Below, piece after piece: positions 25,011-33,425 of a stretch of DNA of 64,000 nucleotides. Every line of letters begins with the position of its first letter. The stretch's first letter is position 1. The stretch lies in the NCBI RefSeq assembly GCF_002008225.1, contig NZ_MRDH01000006.1, forward strand, positions 620,001 to 684,000, read 5' to 3'. The DNA comes from Agrobacterium salinitolerans. GTDB taxonomy: Bacteria > Pseudomonadota > Alphaproteobacteria > Rhizobiales > Rhizobiaceae. The notes below the pieces were generated by a model. The model had not been told where the DNA came from, made no database searches, and was given only the letters and a program-made list of their open reading frames with translations. Made by a program: the position numbers and the translations under genes.

Positions 25011-25385
25011 ATGATGCAGGTATCGGAAACAATTCATTTGAGCAGCAAAATGACAAACAACCTCAATATGGCGACCCGGACCGCGCCCCGCAGCAAAACC
25101 AGGATTTTTGCGACCGTGCATTATTTCAGCCAGTCGACCAGAGGGCGTGTTGTCGATCTTTCCGCCACCGGAATGGCGCTCGAACTGGACGGGCCTTTCG
25201 CGGCTGCCAAGGGCAGCCGGGTCAAGGTGCAGAGTGAAGATCTGGGCTTCATCGAGGGCGTCGTGCAGTGGCAGCACATGAACCGCCTTGGCCTGCAGCT
25301 CAAGCTTTCCACCAATACGCTGGCGCAGCTATCCTCCTATTTTCGCTTCTTCCACGAAGAAGTGAGACCAACCCTCGCGCGCTGA
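25011..25385 (+). CDS. PilZ-domain c-di-GMP-binding protein
   Basis: The protein is essentially a single PilZ domain. Both ligand motifs are visible: RSKTR (RxxxR) near residue 27 and DLSATG (DxSxxG) near residue 48, followed by MALELDG and a beta-barrel with EGVVQWQHMNRLGLQL. It should therefore bind c-di-GMP and act as a small effector; the target is unknown. Start choice is uncertain: ATG 25011, 25050 or 25068, none with a strong ribosome site, and both motifs are present in all versions. Confidence 0.85.
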   Translation: MMQVSETIHLSSKMTNNLNMATRTAPRSKTRIFATVHYFSQSTRGRVVDLSATGMALELDGPFAAAKGSRVKVQSEDLGFIEGVVQWQHMNRLGLQLKLSTNTLAQLSSYFRFFHEEVRPTLAR

Positions 25386-25392
25386 TCCAGAG

Positions 25393-25459
25393 CACGGCAA
25401 TGCGCAGAGCGAAGAATGCGCATTCTCCAGTGCGGCGACACCTGCGCCGCACTGCCGTG
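25393..25459. other. Candidate structured element: three-way junction
   Basis: An outer stem CACGGC/GCCGTG (25393-25398, 25454-25459) encloses two perfect hairpins: AATGCGCA/TGCGCATT (25399-25406, 25417-25424) and AGTGCGGCG/CGCCGCACT (25429-25437, 25445-25453), joined by a CTCC linker. All 23 pairs are Watson-Crick. It lies between the PilZ gene and cpdB. It may be an RNA structure in either transcript or a palindromic repeat. Confidence 0.45.
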
Positions 25460-25592
25460 ATAAAAAATTTATCAAACGGTTGAAAACCGGCCCATCTGTC
25501 ACGGCCCTGTCATTTTGGTGATGGACTCCTCTGCGATTGCTTCTACCCTGTCATTTTTCAAGACAGAGCAAGCTTCATCCGAAGGAGTTCCC

Positions 25593-27581
25593 ATGTCGTC
25601 GCTTCTCGCTCTCCACCCCATTACCCGGCGTTCGCTGCTGGGCGGCATCGCAGCCTCCTCGGCGCTGGTGATGCTGCACCCTTTTGCTGCGCGTGCGGCG
25701 ACCAACCAGGCGCATCTGCGCATCATGGAAACGACCGATATCCATGTTCACGTCTTTCCCTATGATTATTACGCCGATAAGCCGAACGACACGATGGGGC
25801 TTTCGCGCACCGCCTCGATCATCGACAAGATCCGCGCCGAGGCCGGCAATTCGATGCTGGTGGATAATGGCGACTTCCTGCAGGGCAATCCGCTCGGCGA
25901 CTATATCGCCTATGAGCGCGGCATGAAGGCCGGCGACAAGCACCCCGTGATCAACGCCATGAACGTGCTGGGGTATGATTGCGGCACGCTCGGCAACCAC
26001 GAATTCAATTACGGTCTCGACTATATGTCGAACACGCTGGCGGGCGCCGGTTTCCCTTATGTCTGCGCCAATCTCACCAAGGGCCAGCTTGCTTCCGATC
26101 CGAAAAACGACGAGCTGTTCTTCAAGCCCTATATTATCCTGGAAAAGCAGATACGCGACGGCGGCGGCGTGACGAGCCCGGTCAAGGTCGGCATCATCGG
26201 CTTTGTGCCGCCGCAGATCATGATGTGGGATTCCAAGAACCTCGAGGGCAAGGCCCAGACGCGCGACATCGTCGAGGCGGCGAAAGCCTGGGTGCCCGTG
26301 ATGAAGGAAGAAGGCGCCGATATCGTCATCGCCCTTTCCCATTCCGGCATCGATGGCAAGGGCCAGAGCGACCGCATGGAAAACGCCTCGCTTTATCTGG
26401 CGGGCGTGGAAGGCATCGACGCCATCTTCACCGGCCACCAGCATCTTGTTTTCCCCGGTCCGAAGACCTGGGACGGTATCGAGGGTGCGGATGCGGTGAA
26501 GGGCACGCTGATGGGCAAACCGGCCGTGATGGCTGGTTTCTGGGGTTCGCATATGGGCCTGATCGACCTGCTGCTCGAAAAGGACGGCAAGAGCTGGAAG
26601 ATCGTCGACTTCACCTCCGAAGCCCGGCCGATCTATCATCGTGACGACAGCCGCAAGGTCGTTGCCGACTACACCGACAAGCCAGAGGTTCTCGCCGCCG
26701 CCAAGGCAGATCACGAGGCGGCCCTCGCCTATGTGCGCCGTCCCGTCGGCAAGACCTCCGCACCGCTCTATTCCTATTTCGCGCTGGTAGCCGACGACCC
26801 TTCCGTGCAGATCGTCTCCAATGCCCAGACCTGGTATATCAAGGACATGCTGAAGGAAGGGCAATACAAGGATCTGCCCGTGCTTTCGGCAGCAGCCCCC
26901 TTCAAGTCCGGCGGTCGCGGCGGCGCGGATTATTATACCGATGTCCCCGCCGGTGACATCGCCATCAAGAACGTCGCCGATCTCTATCTCTATCCCAACA
27001 CGGTGCAGGCGGTGCTGATCAACGGCGCGCAGGTGAAGAACTGGCTGGAAATGTCGGCCGGCATGTTCAATACGGTCGAGGCCGGCGCCAAGGACGCACC
27101 GCTGCTGAACGCCGACTTCCCGTCCTATAATTTCGATGTCATCGATGGTGTCACCTATCAGATCGACATTTCCAAACCGGCGAAATTCGACAAGGACGGC
27201 AAGGCGGTCAACCCGGAGAGCAACCGCATCGTCAACCTGCAATTTGAAGGCAAGCCCATCGATCCCGAGCAGAAATTCGTGGTGGCCACCAATAATTACC
27301 GCGCGAGCGGCGGTGGCAAATTCCCCGATATCGCCGGTGACAAGGTGATTTTCGTGGCCCCCGACACCAACCGCGACGTGATCGTGCGCTACATCATCGA
27401 TCAAGGCACCATCAATCCGTCCGCAGACGCCAACTGGTCTTTCGCACCGGTGGCCGATACCACGGCGATCTTCGAGACCGGCCCCAAGGGCCGCCACTAT
27501 GCAACCGATATCAAGGGCGCAAAAATCGAGGATGCCGGCGATGGCGCGGAAGGTTTCGCGAAGTTCCGTCTGGTTCTTTGA
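25593..27581 (+). CDS. cpdB: Periplasmic 2',3'-cyclic-nucleotide 2'-phosphodiesterase/3'-nucleotidase
   Basis: The 662-residue enzyme starts with a twin-arginine signal peptide (TRRSLLGGIAAS, cleavage after AARA). A metallophosphatase domain follows, with metal ligands in METTDIHVHVFPYDY, VDNGDFLQGNPL, GNHEFNYG and GHQH. The 5'-nucleotidase C-terminal domain (about residues 400-620) contains NNYRASGGG. Together these define CpdB. It hydrolyses 2',3'-cyclic nucleotides and 3'-nucleotides in the periplasm for phosphate and nucleoside recovery. ATG 25593 has AAGGAG 6 nt upstream; a start at 25515 would precede the signal peptide. Codon use is ordinary. Confidence 0.93.
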   Translation: MSSLLALHPITRRSLLGGIAASSALVMLHPFAARAATNQAHLRIMETTDIHVHVFPYDYYADKPNDTMGLSRTASIIDKIRAEAGNSMLVDNGDFLQGNPLGDYIAYERGMKAGDKHPVINAMNVLGYDCGTLGNHEFNYGLDYMSNTLAGAGFPYVCANLTKGQLASDPKNDELFFKPYIILEKQIRDGGGVTSPVKVGIIGFVPPQIMMWDSKNLEGKAQTRDIVEAAKAWVPVMKEEGADIVIALSHSGIDGKGQSDRMENASLYLAGVEGIDAIFTGHQHLVFPGPKTWDGIEGADAVKGTLMGKPAVMAGFWGSHMGLIDLLLEKDGKSWKIVDFTSEARPIYHRDDSRKVVADYTDKPEVLAAAKADHEAALAYVRRPVGKTSAPLYSYFALVADDPSVQIVSNAQTWYIKDMLKEGQYKDLPVLSAAAPFKSGGRGGADYYTDVPAGDIAIKNVADLYLYPNTVQAVLINGAQVKNWLEMSAGMFNTVEAGAKDAPLLNADFPSYNFDVIDGVTYQIDISKPAKFDKDGKAVNPESNRIVNLQFEGKPIDPEQKFVVATNNYRASGGGKFPDIAGDKVIFVAPDTNRDVIVRYIIDQGTINPSADANWSFAPVADTTAIFETGPKGRHYATDIKGAKIEDAGDGAEGFAKFRLVL

Positions 27582-27624
27582 GGGCTGCGGCCTTTCGGCT
27601 GTTGGCGGCAGGGTGAAGCTCTGC

Positions 27625-27710
27625 CGTCATCCTTGGGCTTGTCCCAAGGATCTAACCACGTCAACAAAATCAATCCGTAGCAGATCCTCGGGACAAGCCC
27701 GAGGATGACG
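27625..27710. repeat. Dispersed palindromic repeat, copy A
   Basis: The arms CGTCATCCTTGGGCTTGTCC... (27625 onward) and AGATCCTCGGGACAAGCCC... (27682-27710) are inverted copies with a non-conserved loop. The same element occurs at 61106-61192. It lies just after cpdB. Confidence 0.7.
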
Positions 27711-27753
27711 CCGAGTTTGATGGAAACTATCGGCAATACCGAGGGCTATCCCC

Positions 27754-28296
27754 TCAATCGCGCCCACCGAGCGTTCGCAGCAGAAGCGGCAGTTCCAATG
27801 GCGGCTTCTGCTCTACACGCCGATAATCGCTACCATCGCGGTTGCGGCGGATGAGCCTCAGGCCGACCATGTCGCGCCTCAGCATGGCTGCATCCCCGAA
27901 CAGGTGCAGGCTATCCAGAAAGCTGCTGAATTCGCGCTCTGAAAAGCTCTGCCCGGCGGGAATTTTCGCCCACAGATACCAGAGGCACAGTTCCTGATGC
28001 GAGCGGCGGGCCGGCCATTGCATCATCCGGCCGGCAGCGTCGAAGACACGAACTGTCTTCAGCACCCTGCCCTCATTGGCGGCCGAAAGCATCTCAGGTC
28101 GGGATTGCCCACTTTCAGCGGATGGGTTTCTTGACGCGCGCAGATGCTGGAAATTTCGGAACCCGGCAGCGCGGCTCAGCAGATTGAGCATCTCCACATG
28201 GCTTGGCTTTCGGTCCAGCCTGCCGATCTGTTCACGGACGGATTTGGCGAAAGTCGACAGGTCAGCGATATCAATGGAAAGGATCGAACGTGGCAT
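27754..28296 (-). CDS. DUF2087 protein
   Basis: The 180-residue protein is predicted to be mainly helical at the start (FAKSVREQIGRLDRKPSHVEMLNLLSRAAGFRNFQHL), followed by a DUF2087 domain at the C-terminus: FSEREFSSFLDSLHLFGDAAMLRRDMVGLRLIRRNRDGSDYRRVE. The latter looks like a winged-helix fold found in some regulators, so DNA binding is possible (inference). GAGGG precedes the ATG. The 241 nt between it and the LysR gene hold no recognised feature. Confidence 0.78.
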   Translation of the reverse strand: MPRSILSIDIADLSTFAKSVREQIGRLDRKPSHVEMLNLLSRAAGFRNFQHLRASRNPSAESGQSRPEMLSAANEGRVLKTVRVFDAAGRMMQWPARRSHQELCLWYLWAKIPAGQSFSEREFSSFLDSLHLFGDAAMLRRDMVGLRLIRRNRDGSDYRRVEQKPPLELPLLLRTLGGRD

Positions 28297-28537
28297 GACT
28301 TACCCTCATGTGCCATTCCGAAAAGGTGTCGCTGATCGCCGGCTTCCGACATGGCACAGGATAAGTGCTGTCAAACTTTAAAAATGCAGGTTTAGCTTCC
28401 CTTACGGGACGGCGATGCCTCGGTGAACTGCTGACCGTAATTTAGGTATAGGCAGGCGATCCACCCACGTCAATTGGCCTTGCTGGCATAGCGGCACCTT
28501 CTCAGCCTAAAGGTAATTGTCGCAACTTCAATCAATG

Positions 28538-29506
28538 TCACTCAGCGGCGACAGCAATGGTCCTCTGCTTTTGGGCAGCAAGCATCCCGTTGAAATCCTT
28601 ATGCTTCGGACAGGCCGACAGGCGCTGCTGAAATGCTTCGGTGAGCCATTGGCCGGCGGGGCCGGCGGGTGAATCGACACGCCGCAGCGCAAAGAGCGGA
28701 TATTCGCCCTGCTCATAGGCCTCGAGTTCAAGCGCTTTGAGGCCGCCATTGGCCAGGTCGTTCCGCACGATCGATGCGGGCAGGCCGCCCCAGCCCAGAC
28801 CGCCCTTAATGAGCTGGTATTTCGTGGCGATGTCGCTGACCCGCCATGTCTTGTAGGACAGCACGTTGAAATCCCGCCCCTTGGTGAGGCCCGATGCATC
28901 GGTGACGACAAGCTGAACTTCCTCGCGCACGTCAGCGAGAACCAGAGGCCGCTCGATCTGCGCCAGCGGGTGGTCTGACGCAACCACCGGCAACATGAAG
29001 GAATGGCCGACCTTTTCCATCACCAGTTCATCGTCCTGGCGCAATACCGCCCCGCCGATGCCGATGCCGGCCTTGCGGGAAAGCACCATCTCCATGACCA
29101 TGCCCAGCTCGCCGACATTGAGGCTGAGGGTGACGGTGGGGAACTGCTGGCGAAAATCCCGCAGCACGGCCACGACAGCCTCGGCCGGCACCATGGTGCT
29201 GATGGCGACCGAGAGTTCCGCCTCAAGCCCCTGCTTCAGCCCCTTGGCGCGGGCGCGCATCTCCTGCAGGCCGGCGACAATACGCCTTGCATCCTCCAGC
29301 ATGGCGCGACCTTCATCCGTCAGCTTCGGCTGGCGCACGCCGCTGCGCTCGAACAGTGTCACTTCAAGCTGCGCCTCAAGATTGGCGATGGTGTAACTGA
29401 TCACCGACTGCGCACGGTTGAGCGCCCGTGACGCGGCGGAAAAACTGCCGGTCTCGGCCACCGTCAAAAACACCTGCAATTGATCGAGTGTCGGGTTCGC
29501 GTCCAT
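28538..29506 (-). CDS. LysR-family transcriptional regulator
   Basis: The 322-residue regulator has a standard N-terminal winged helix-turn-helix (LDQLQVFLTVAETGSFSAASRALNRAQSVISYTIANLE) and a LysR substrate-binding domain (about 92-300). It is divergent from azoR with 148 nt between starts, so it probably controls that gene and itself in answer to a quinone, azo compound or electrophile (inference from context). The intergenic dyad ATCA-N9-TGAT at 29543-29559 is a possible operator, though it does not fit the strict T-N11-A rule. Confidence 0.92.
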   Translation of the reverse strand: MDANPTLDQLQVFLTVAETGSFSAASRALNRAQSVISYTIANLEAQLEVTLFERSGVRQPKLTDEGRAMLEDARRIVAGLQEMRARAKGLKQGLEAELSVAISTMVPAEAVVAVLRDFRQQFPTVTLSLNVGELGMVMEMVLSRKAGIGIGGAVLRQDDELVMEKVGHSFMLPVVASDHPLAQIERPLVLADVREEVQLVVTDASGLTKGRDFNVLSYKTWRVSDIATKYQLIKGGLGWGGLPASIVRNDLANGGLKALELEAYEQGEYPLFALRRVDSPAGPAGQWLTEAFQQRLSACPKHKDFNGMLAAQKQRTIAVAAE

Positions 29507-29654
29507 GTACCATCCATTTCATCGATAGATTGCTTCCACATTATCACAGTTTTCTTGATGGCAACAATTTTCCATATAGGGGCAAAGGAAGGGCATCGTG
29601 CTCTCCCGCCCTCCCAAGGCGCCCGTCAATTCATCGCTTATGCAAGGAAAGACC

Positions 29655-30272
29655 ATGTCCAACATTCTTCTCATCACCTCCAGCCCGCGTGGCGACGAAT
29701 CGGTTTCCAACAAGTTCGCCGGTGAACTCGCCAGCAAGCTGAAGGCAAAGTCGGCTTCCAACACCCTTGTCCACCGCGATCTCGCTGCTGACCCGATCCC
29801 GCATCTCGACACCGTCAAGACCGCCGCCATCCGCAAGGCGCCCGACCAACGCACCGCTGAAGAAGCGGTTGCCGCCGATTATTCCGACAAGCTGGTAACC
29901 GAGCTTCTGGCCGCCGATACCGTCGTCATCGGCACCGGCCTCATCAATTTCAACATTTATTCCGGTCTGAAGTCCTGGATCGACAATGTCGCGCGCGCCG
30001 GCCAGACCTTCAAATACACCGAAACCGGCCCGGTCGGCCTTGCCACCGGCAAGAAGGTCTACATCGTTCTGGCCGCTGCCGGCGTTTATTCCGAAGGCCC
30101 GGCCGTATCGATGAACCACGCCGTTCCTTACCTGAAGACCGTCCTCGGTTTCATGGGCATGACGGATGTGGAAGTCATCTACGTCGAAGGCCTGGCATTC
30201 GGTCCGGAAGCAGTCGAAAAGGCCGTAGCTGCCGCCGAAGCCAAGGTTGAAGAGCTGGCGCAGGCCGCCTGA
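29655..30272 (+). CDS. azoR: FMN-dependent NADH:quinone/azo reductase
   Basis: The 205-residue flavodoxin-like AzoR has the FMN phosphate loop TSSPRGDESVSNK, the isoalloxazine contact region GLINFNIYSGLKSWIDNV and RAGQTFKYTETGPVGL. It reduces quinones and azo dyes by two electrons and protects against electrophilic quinones. Start ATG 29655 has AAGGAAAG upstream; a longer ORF from 29598 begins without one. It is divergently transcribed from the LysR gene. Confidence 0.93.
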   Translation: MSNILLITSSPRGDESVSNKFAGELASKLKAKSASNTLVHRDLAADPIPHLDTVKTAAIRKAPDQRTAEEAVAADYSDKLVTELLAADTVVIGTGLINFNIYSGLKSWIDNVARAGQTFKYTETGPVGLATGKKVYIVLAAAGVYSEGPAVSMNHAVPYLKTVLGFMGMTDVEVIYVEGLAFGPEAVEKAVAAAEAKVEELAQAA

Positions 30273-30304
30273 GACAATTTAATGGAGGCTGATGCGGTAA
30301 TGTA

Positions 30305-31570
30305 TCAGCCGACCCACATTCCGTAACGGCCGTGGACCTGATCACGGCCGTTATTTTTTGCCGCATAGAGCCGCGAGTCGGCTTCCGATAGAAGTTCCAT
30401 AAATACCCGCCCGTCCTCAAGACCAGTTGCAACACCGATACTGACGGTCAACGGCGTTCCATCGGGCCGGCGCAGACCCGCCAGCACGGCGGCGCGCAGA
30501 CCTTCCGAGAAGGCGAGCGCGGCCTCATGCGACATCGCCGGAAGCAGGGCCACAAATTCCTCGCCGCCGAAACGGTAGAGATGACCATGTGGCTGGACCG
30601 ACCGCTTTAGCACGGCTGCGAATTCGCGCAGAATTTCATCGCCCTGTAGATGACCGAAGGTGTCATTGACGGTCTTGAAATGATCGATATCGACGATAAG
30701 CACACTGATCGCCCGCCTCTTTTCGGCGCAGTCAAGCACGATGGAAGGCGCGTCGAGTTCCATGCGGGCACGGTCCGAAACACCCGTCAGCATGTCGCGC
30801 CCGGAGCGCGACAGCAGTTCTTCGTAACGTTCGCGGAAAGTCAGATCGTTGAAGACATCCGCTATGTTGCGGCGCGTGAGGAAACGGCCCTTGGCGGATG
30901 TCAGCCCAAGATAGATCGCGAAGAGCAACGAATAAACGGCAACGGCCGACATCTTCGCTTTCCAGCCATCGTAAAAGACATCGAGAGGTGCGTTGAACAA
31001 CAATCGCAGCGCTCCATAAAAACCTGCCTGATCGAGGCTCAGGATAACGACGCCGCAAATCGCGAAGCGCAGCACGATATGGCGCTGCAGATAACGACCC
31101 AGCTTTTCGTAAAACAGGATGATGGCGATGGCGTCGATGTAAAGCAGGCTGGTTCCCCAAACCATCAGCACGCCCATCTCATCCAGAAATGCGGCGCTGA
31201 CCGACTGCCCGGGAACAATCGCCACCGTCTGATGAAAACGGATGATCTGCGCCATGATGACGGTCAATATATTGCCGAGAAACAGGCCGTAGATCGGTTG
31301 CCGAACAACCGCCGCGTCCTCGCGCATATAGAGCATGAGGATCATCATCAGCTTGCCGGCAAAAAGGATCGAGGAGCCGGGCGACGCCACGCCAAAGGGC
31401 AGCTGCACATAAAAAACGGCCGCCAGATAGGTTTCCAGGAAGTGCATGACGCCCAGCGCGGTGAGAAAAACACCGATGCCGAGAATATGCCGGTAATGAA
31501 GGAATGCCGTCATTACCGAAAAATAGACGATGGCCTCCGTCAGGAAGAGGGCCAGATTTGCCCATTGCAT
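30305..31570 (-). CDS. Membrane diguanylate cyclase (GGDEF) with 7-TM N-terminal domain
   Basis: The 421-residue protein has about seven transmembrane segments (residues 6-225), a short linker and a GGDEF domain with an intact active site GGEEF (335-339), DIDHFKTVNDTFGH upstream and DSRLYAAKNNGRDQV at the end. It should make c-di-GMP. Four residues before the five preceding GGEEF read QPHG, so the RxxD inhibitory site is absent. The membrane part, with YLAAVFYVQLPFG and LFAGKLMMILMLY, is weakly reminiscent of the VUT_1/YhhQ family; ligand unknown. Start ATG 31570 has AGGG 9 nt upstream; GTG 31576 is the alternative. Confidence 0.88.
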   Translation of the reverse strand: MQWANLALFLTEAIVYFSVMTAFLHYRHILGIGVFLTALGVMHFLETYLAAVFYVQLPFGVASPGSSILFAGKLMMILMLYMREDAAVVRQPIYGLFLGNILTVIMAQIIRFHQTVAIVPGQSVSAAFLDEMGVLMVWGTSLLYIDAIAIILFYEKLGRYLQRHIVLRFAICGVVILSLDQAGFYGALRLLFNAPLDVFYDGWKAKMSAVAVYSLLFAIYLGLTSAKGRFLTRRNIADVFNDLTFRERYEELLSRSGRDMLTGVSDRARMELDAPSIVLDCAEKRRAISVLIVDIDHFKTVNDTFGHLQGDEILREFAAVLKRSVQPHGHLYRFGGEEFVALLPAMSHEAALAFSEGLRAAVLAGLRRPDGTPLTVSIGVATGLEDGRVFMELLSEADSRLYAAKNNGRDQVHGRYGMWVG

Positions 31571-31687
31571 CGGCACACGCCCTATCGATCCACATCACGC
31601 CGGTCTATCGGCGCGACTCCATGCCCTTCACAGACGATAGGCCCAAGCAACCAACGGAATCTTAATTTAGAGAATAAGAAAACGTCA

Positions 31688-31999
31688 TCATTTTCCTGGA
31701 AAAAGCGACGCGCCGTTCTGCTCAATGATGAGCTTCGCCTTGCGGATCGTGAACTCCACGGCATCGTCCATGCTCGTGAAGACGTCGGCGCGCACAAATT
31801 CATGCACCAGCACTTCGTCGCCGGCCTTTTTCTCGATACGGCCCGCCAGGCGGAACTGGCCGCCTTCCTTGATCGGCGTCGCATAAATCAGATAGTCGCC
31901 ATGCGCATGCGGCTCGGCCTGTGCCACCTTCTGCGGCGCGTCGGCGGACGGCTGGCCGGAGCCGAAGGCCGAGAGGATTTTGGAAAAAAACGATGCCAT
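31688..31999 (-). CDS. hlyU: HlyU-family protein
   Basis: The 103-residue protein belongs to the HlyU family: an N-terminal amphipathic start (MASFFSKILSAFGS), then DYLIYATPIKEGGQFRLAGRIEK and DAVEFTIRKAKLIIEQNG. In Vibrio, HlyU activates haemolysin genes, but rhizobial members have no defined targets and lack an obvious helix-turn-helix. GGGAG 8 nt upstream supports ATG 31999 over 32020. It follows ilvA on the same strand with a 71-nt gap. Confidence 0.78.
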   Translation of the reverse strand: MASFFSKILSAFGSGQPSADAPQKVAQAEPHAHGDYLIYATPIKEGGQFRLAGRIEKKAGDEVLVHEFVRADVFTSMDDAVEFTIRKAKLIIEQNGASLFPGK

Positions 32000-32070
32000 G
32001 GCTTTCACTCCCTCAATCAATCATACGTGGAAAGGCGGCGCTACACCGCCCTTCCCTGTGCCTTGCCGGA

Positions 32071-33345
32071 TCAGATGATCAGGTTCGACAGAATGTCGTT
32101 TTCGGTGATGTCTTCATAACCGAGACCCGCCGCTTCAAAGCGCTCCAGCAACCCGGCGAAGTTTTCCTGCGCATTGGTTTCGATGCCGATCAGGATCGAG
32201 CCGAAGTTGCGGGCCGATTTCTTCAGATATTCGAAACGGGCAATATCATCGTCCGGGCCGAGCAGATTGAGGAAATCGCGCAGCGCACCGGGGCGCTGCG
32301 GCAGGCGCAGGATGAAATACTTTTTCACGCCCGTGTAACGCATGGCGCGTTCCTTCACGTCCGGAAGGCGCTCGAAATCGAAATTGCCCCCGGAAACCAC
32401 GGCAATCACCGTCTTGCCTTCCAGCCTTTCGCGGCCAAGCTTTTCCAGCGCGGCAATCGAAAGGGCACCAGCGGGCTCCAGCACTACGCCTTCGAGGTTC
32501 AACATCTCGATGATCGTCACGCAGATGGCGTTTTCGGGGATGAGCTGGACCTGATCGGCCGGAAAATCCTTCAGCGCCTTGAAATTCAGGTCGCCAATGC
32601 GGGCGACGGCAGCGCCGTCGACGAAATTGTCGATCTTGTTAAGCGTCACTGGTTCGCCGCGTTCGAGGCTCTTCTTCAGGCTCGGCGCGCCCTCAGGCTC
32701 GCAGAACACGAAGTTCTCCTTCTTCACCGTACCGGCCAGAAAACCGGTGAGGCCAGCCGAAAGCCCACCACCACCAACGGGCATGACGACGATGTCAGGC
32801 TTCGTGCCTTCCGGAAGCTGATCCATGATCTCGGCGGCGACCGTCGCCTGTCCCTCAATGATGTCCTCATGGTCGAAGGGCGGCACCATGTAGCCGTCAT
32901 TATCCTGCACGTGCTGGCGTGCGGCGGCATAACACTGGTCGAATATATCGCCCACCAGACGGATCGAGATAAATTCGCCGCCGAAGATGCGGGTTTTTTC
33001 GATCTTCTGCTGCGGTGTGGTCACCGGCATGAAAACGACGCCGTGAACACCGAAATGACGGCAGGCGAAGGCGAAGCCCTGCGCATGGTTGCCGGCCGAA
33101 GCACAGACGAAAACCTTGCCCTTGCCGGCCTTGGCCACCGCTTTGCGCAGAAAGTTGAATGCGCCTCTAATCTTGTAGGAACGAACCGGGGACAGATCCT
33201 CACGCTTCAGCCAAATCGACGCGCCATACCGACGGCTGAGATGTTCATTCAACTGCAGCGGTGTTTCGGGGAATATTTCCCGCACTTCCCGCCGCGCTGC
33301 TTCCACAAGCTGCTTGTCCACGATAGTCAATCCATTGAAATTCAT
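32071..33345 (-). CDS. ilvA: Threonine ammonia-lyase (threonine dehydratase)
   Basis: The 424-residue fold-type II PLP enzyme deaminates threonine to 2-oxobutanoate, the first step of isoleucine synthesis. The PLP lysine is in VRSYKIRGAFN, the phosphate loop is PVGGGGLSAG, and ASAGNHAQGFAFAC is the family signature. The C-terminal 90 residues (RYTGVKKYFILRLPQRPGAL onward) form a single regulatory ACT-like domain, shorter than the two in E. coli IlvA, as in many alphaproteobacteria. ATG 33345 is preferred over 33384 by homology of the N-terminus; the ribosome site is weak. Confidence 0.92.
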   Translation of the reverse strand: MNFNGLTIVDKQLVEAARREVREIFPETPLQLNEHLSRRYGASIWLKREDLSPVRSYKIRGAFNFLRKAVAKAGKGKVFVCASAGNHAQGFAFACRHFGVHGVVFMPVTTPQQKIEKTRIFGGEFISIRLVGDIFDQCYAAARQHVQDNDGYMVPPFDHEDIIEGQATVAAEIMDQLPEGTKPDIVVMPVGGGGLSAGLTGFLAGTVKKENFVFCEPEGAPSLKKSLERGEPVTLNKIDNFVDGAAVARIGDLNFKALKDFPADQVQLIPENAICVTIIEMLNLEGVVLEPAGALSIAALEKLGRERLEGKTVIAVVSGGNFDFERLPDVKERAMRYTGVKKYFILRLPQRPGALRDFLNLLGPDDDIARFEYLKKSARNFGSILIGIETNAQENFAGLLERFEAAGLGYEDITENDILSNLII

Positions 33346-33425
33346 AATGGCACCCGCTATGCCATAGGAAGGCGTCCGAGACAAAGACTCATTTCAGCGC
33401 GGCAACAAACTCCAGGTTTCATTTC

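Noticed and set aside
25575..27497. 640-residue open frame on the minus strand opposite cpdB
   Set aside because: It is the complement of a clear metallophosphatase gene; the protein has low-complexity His/Val/Gly composition and no domain, as expected of an antisense shadow in GC-rich DNA.
29543..29559. ATCA-N9-TGAT dyad as a firm LysR box at azoR
   Set aside because: Spacing does not fit the T-N11-A rule; kept only as a remark in the LysR entry.
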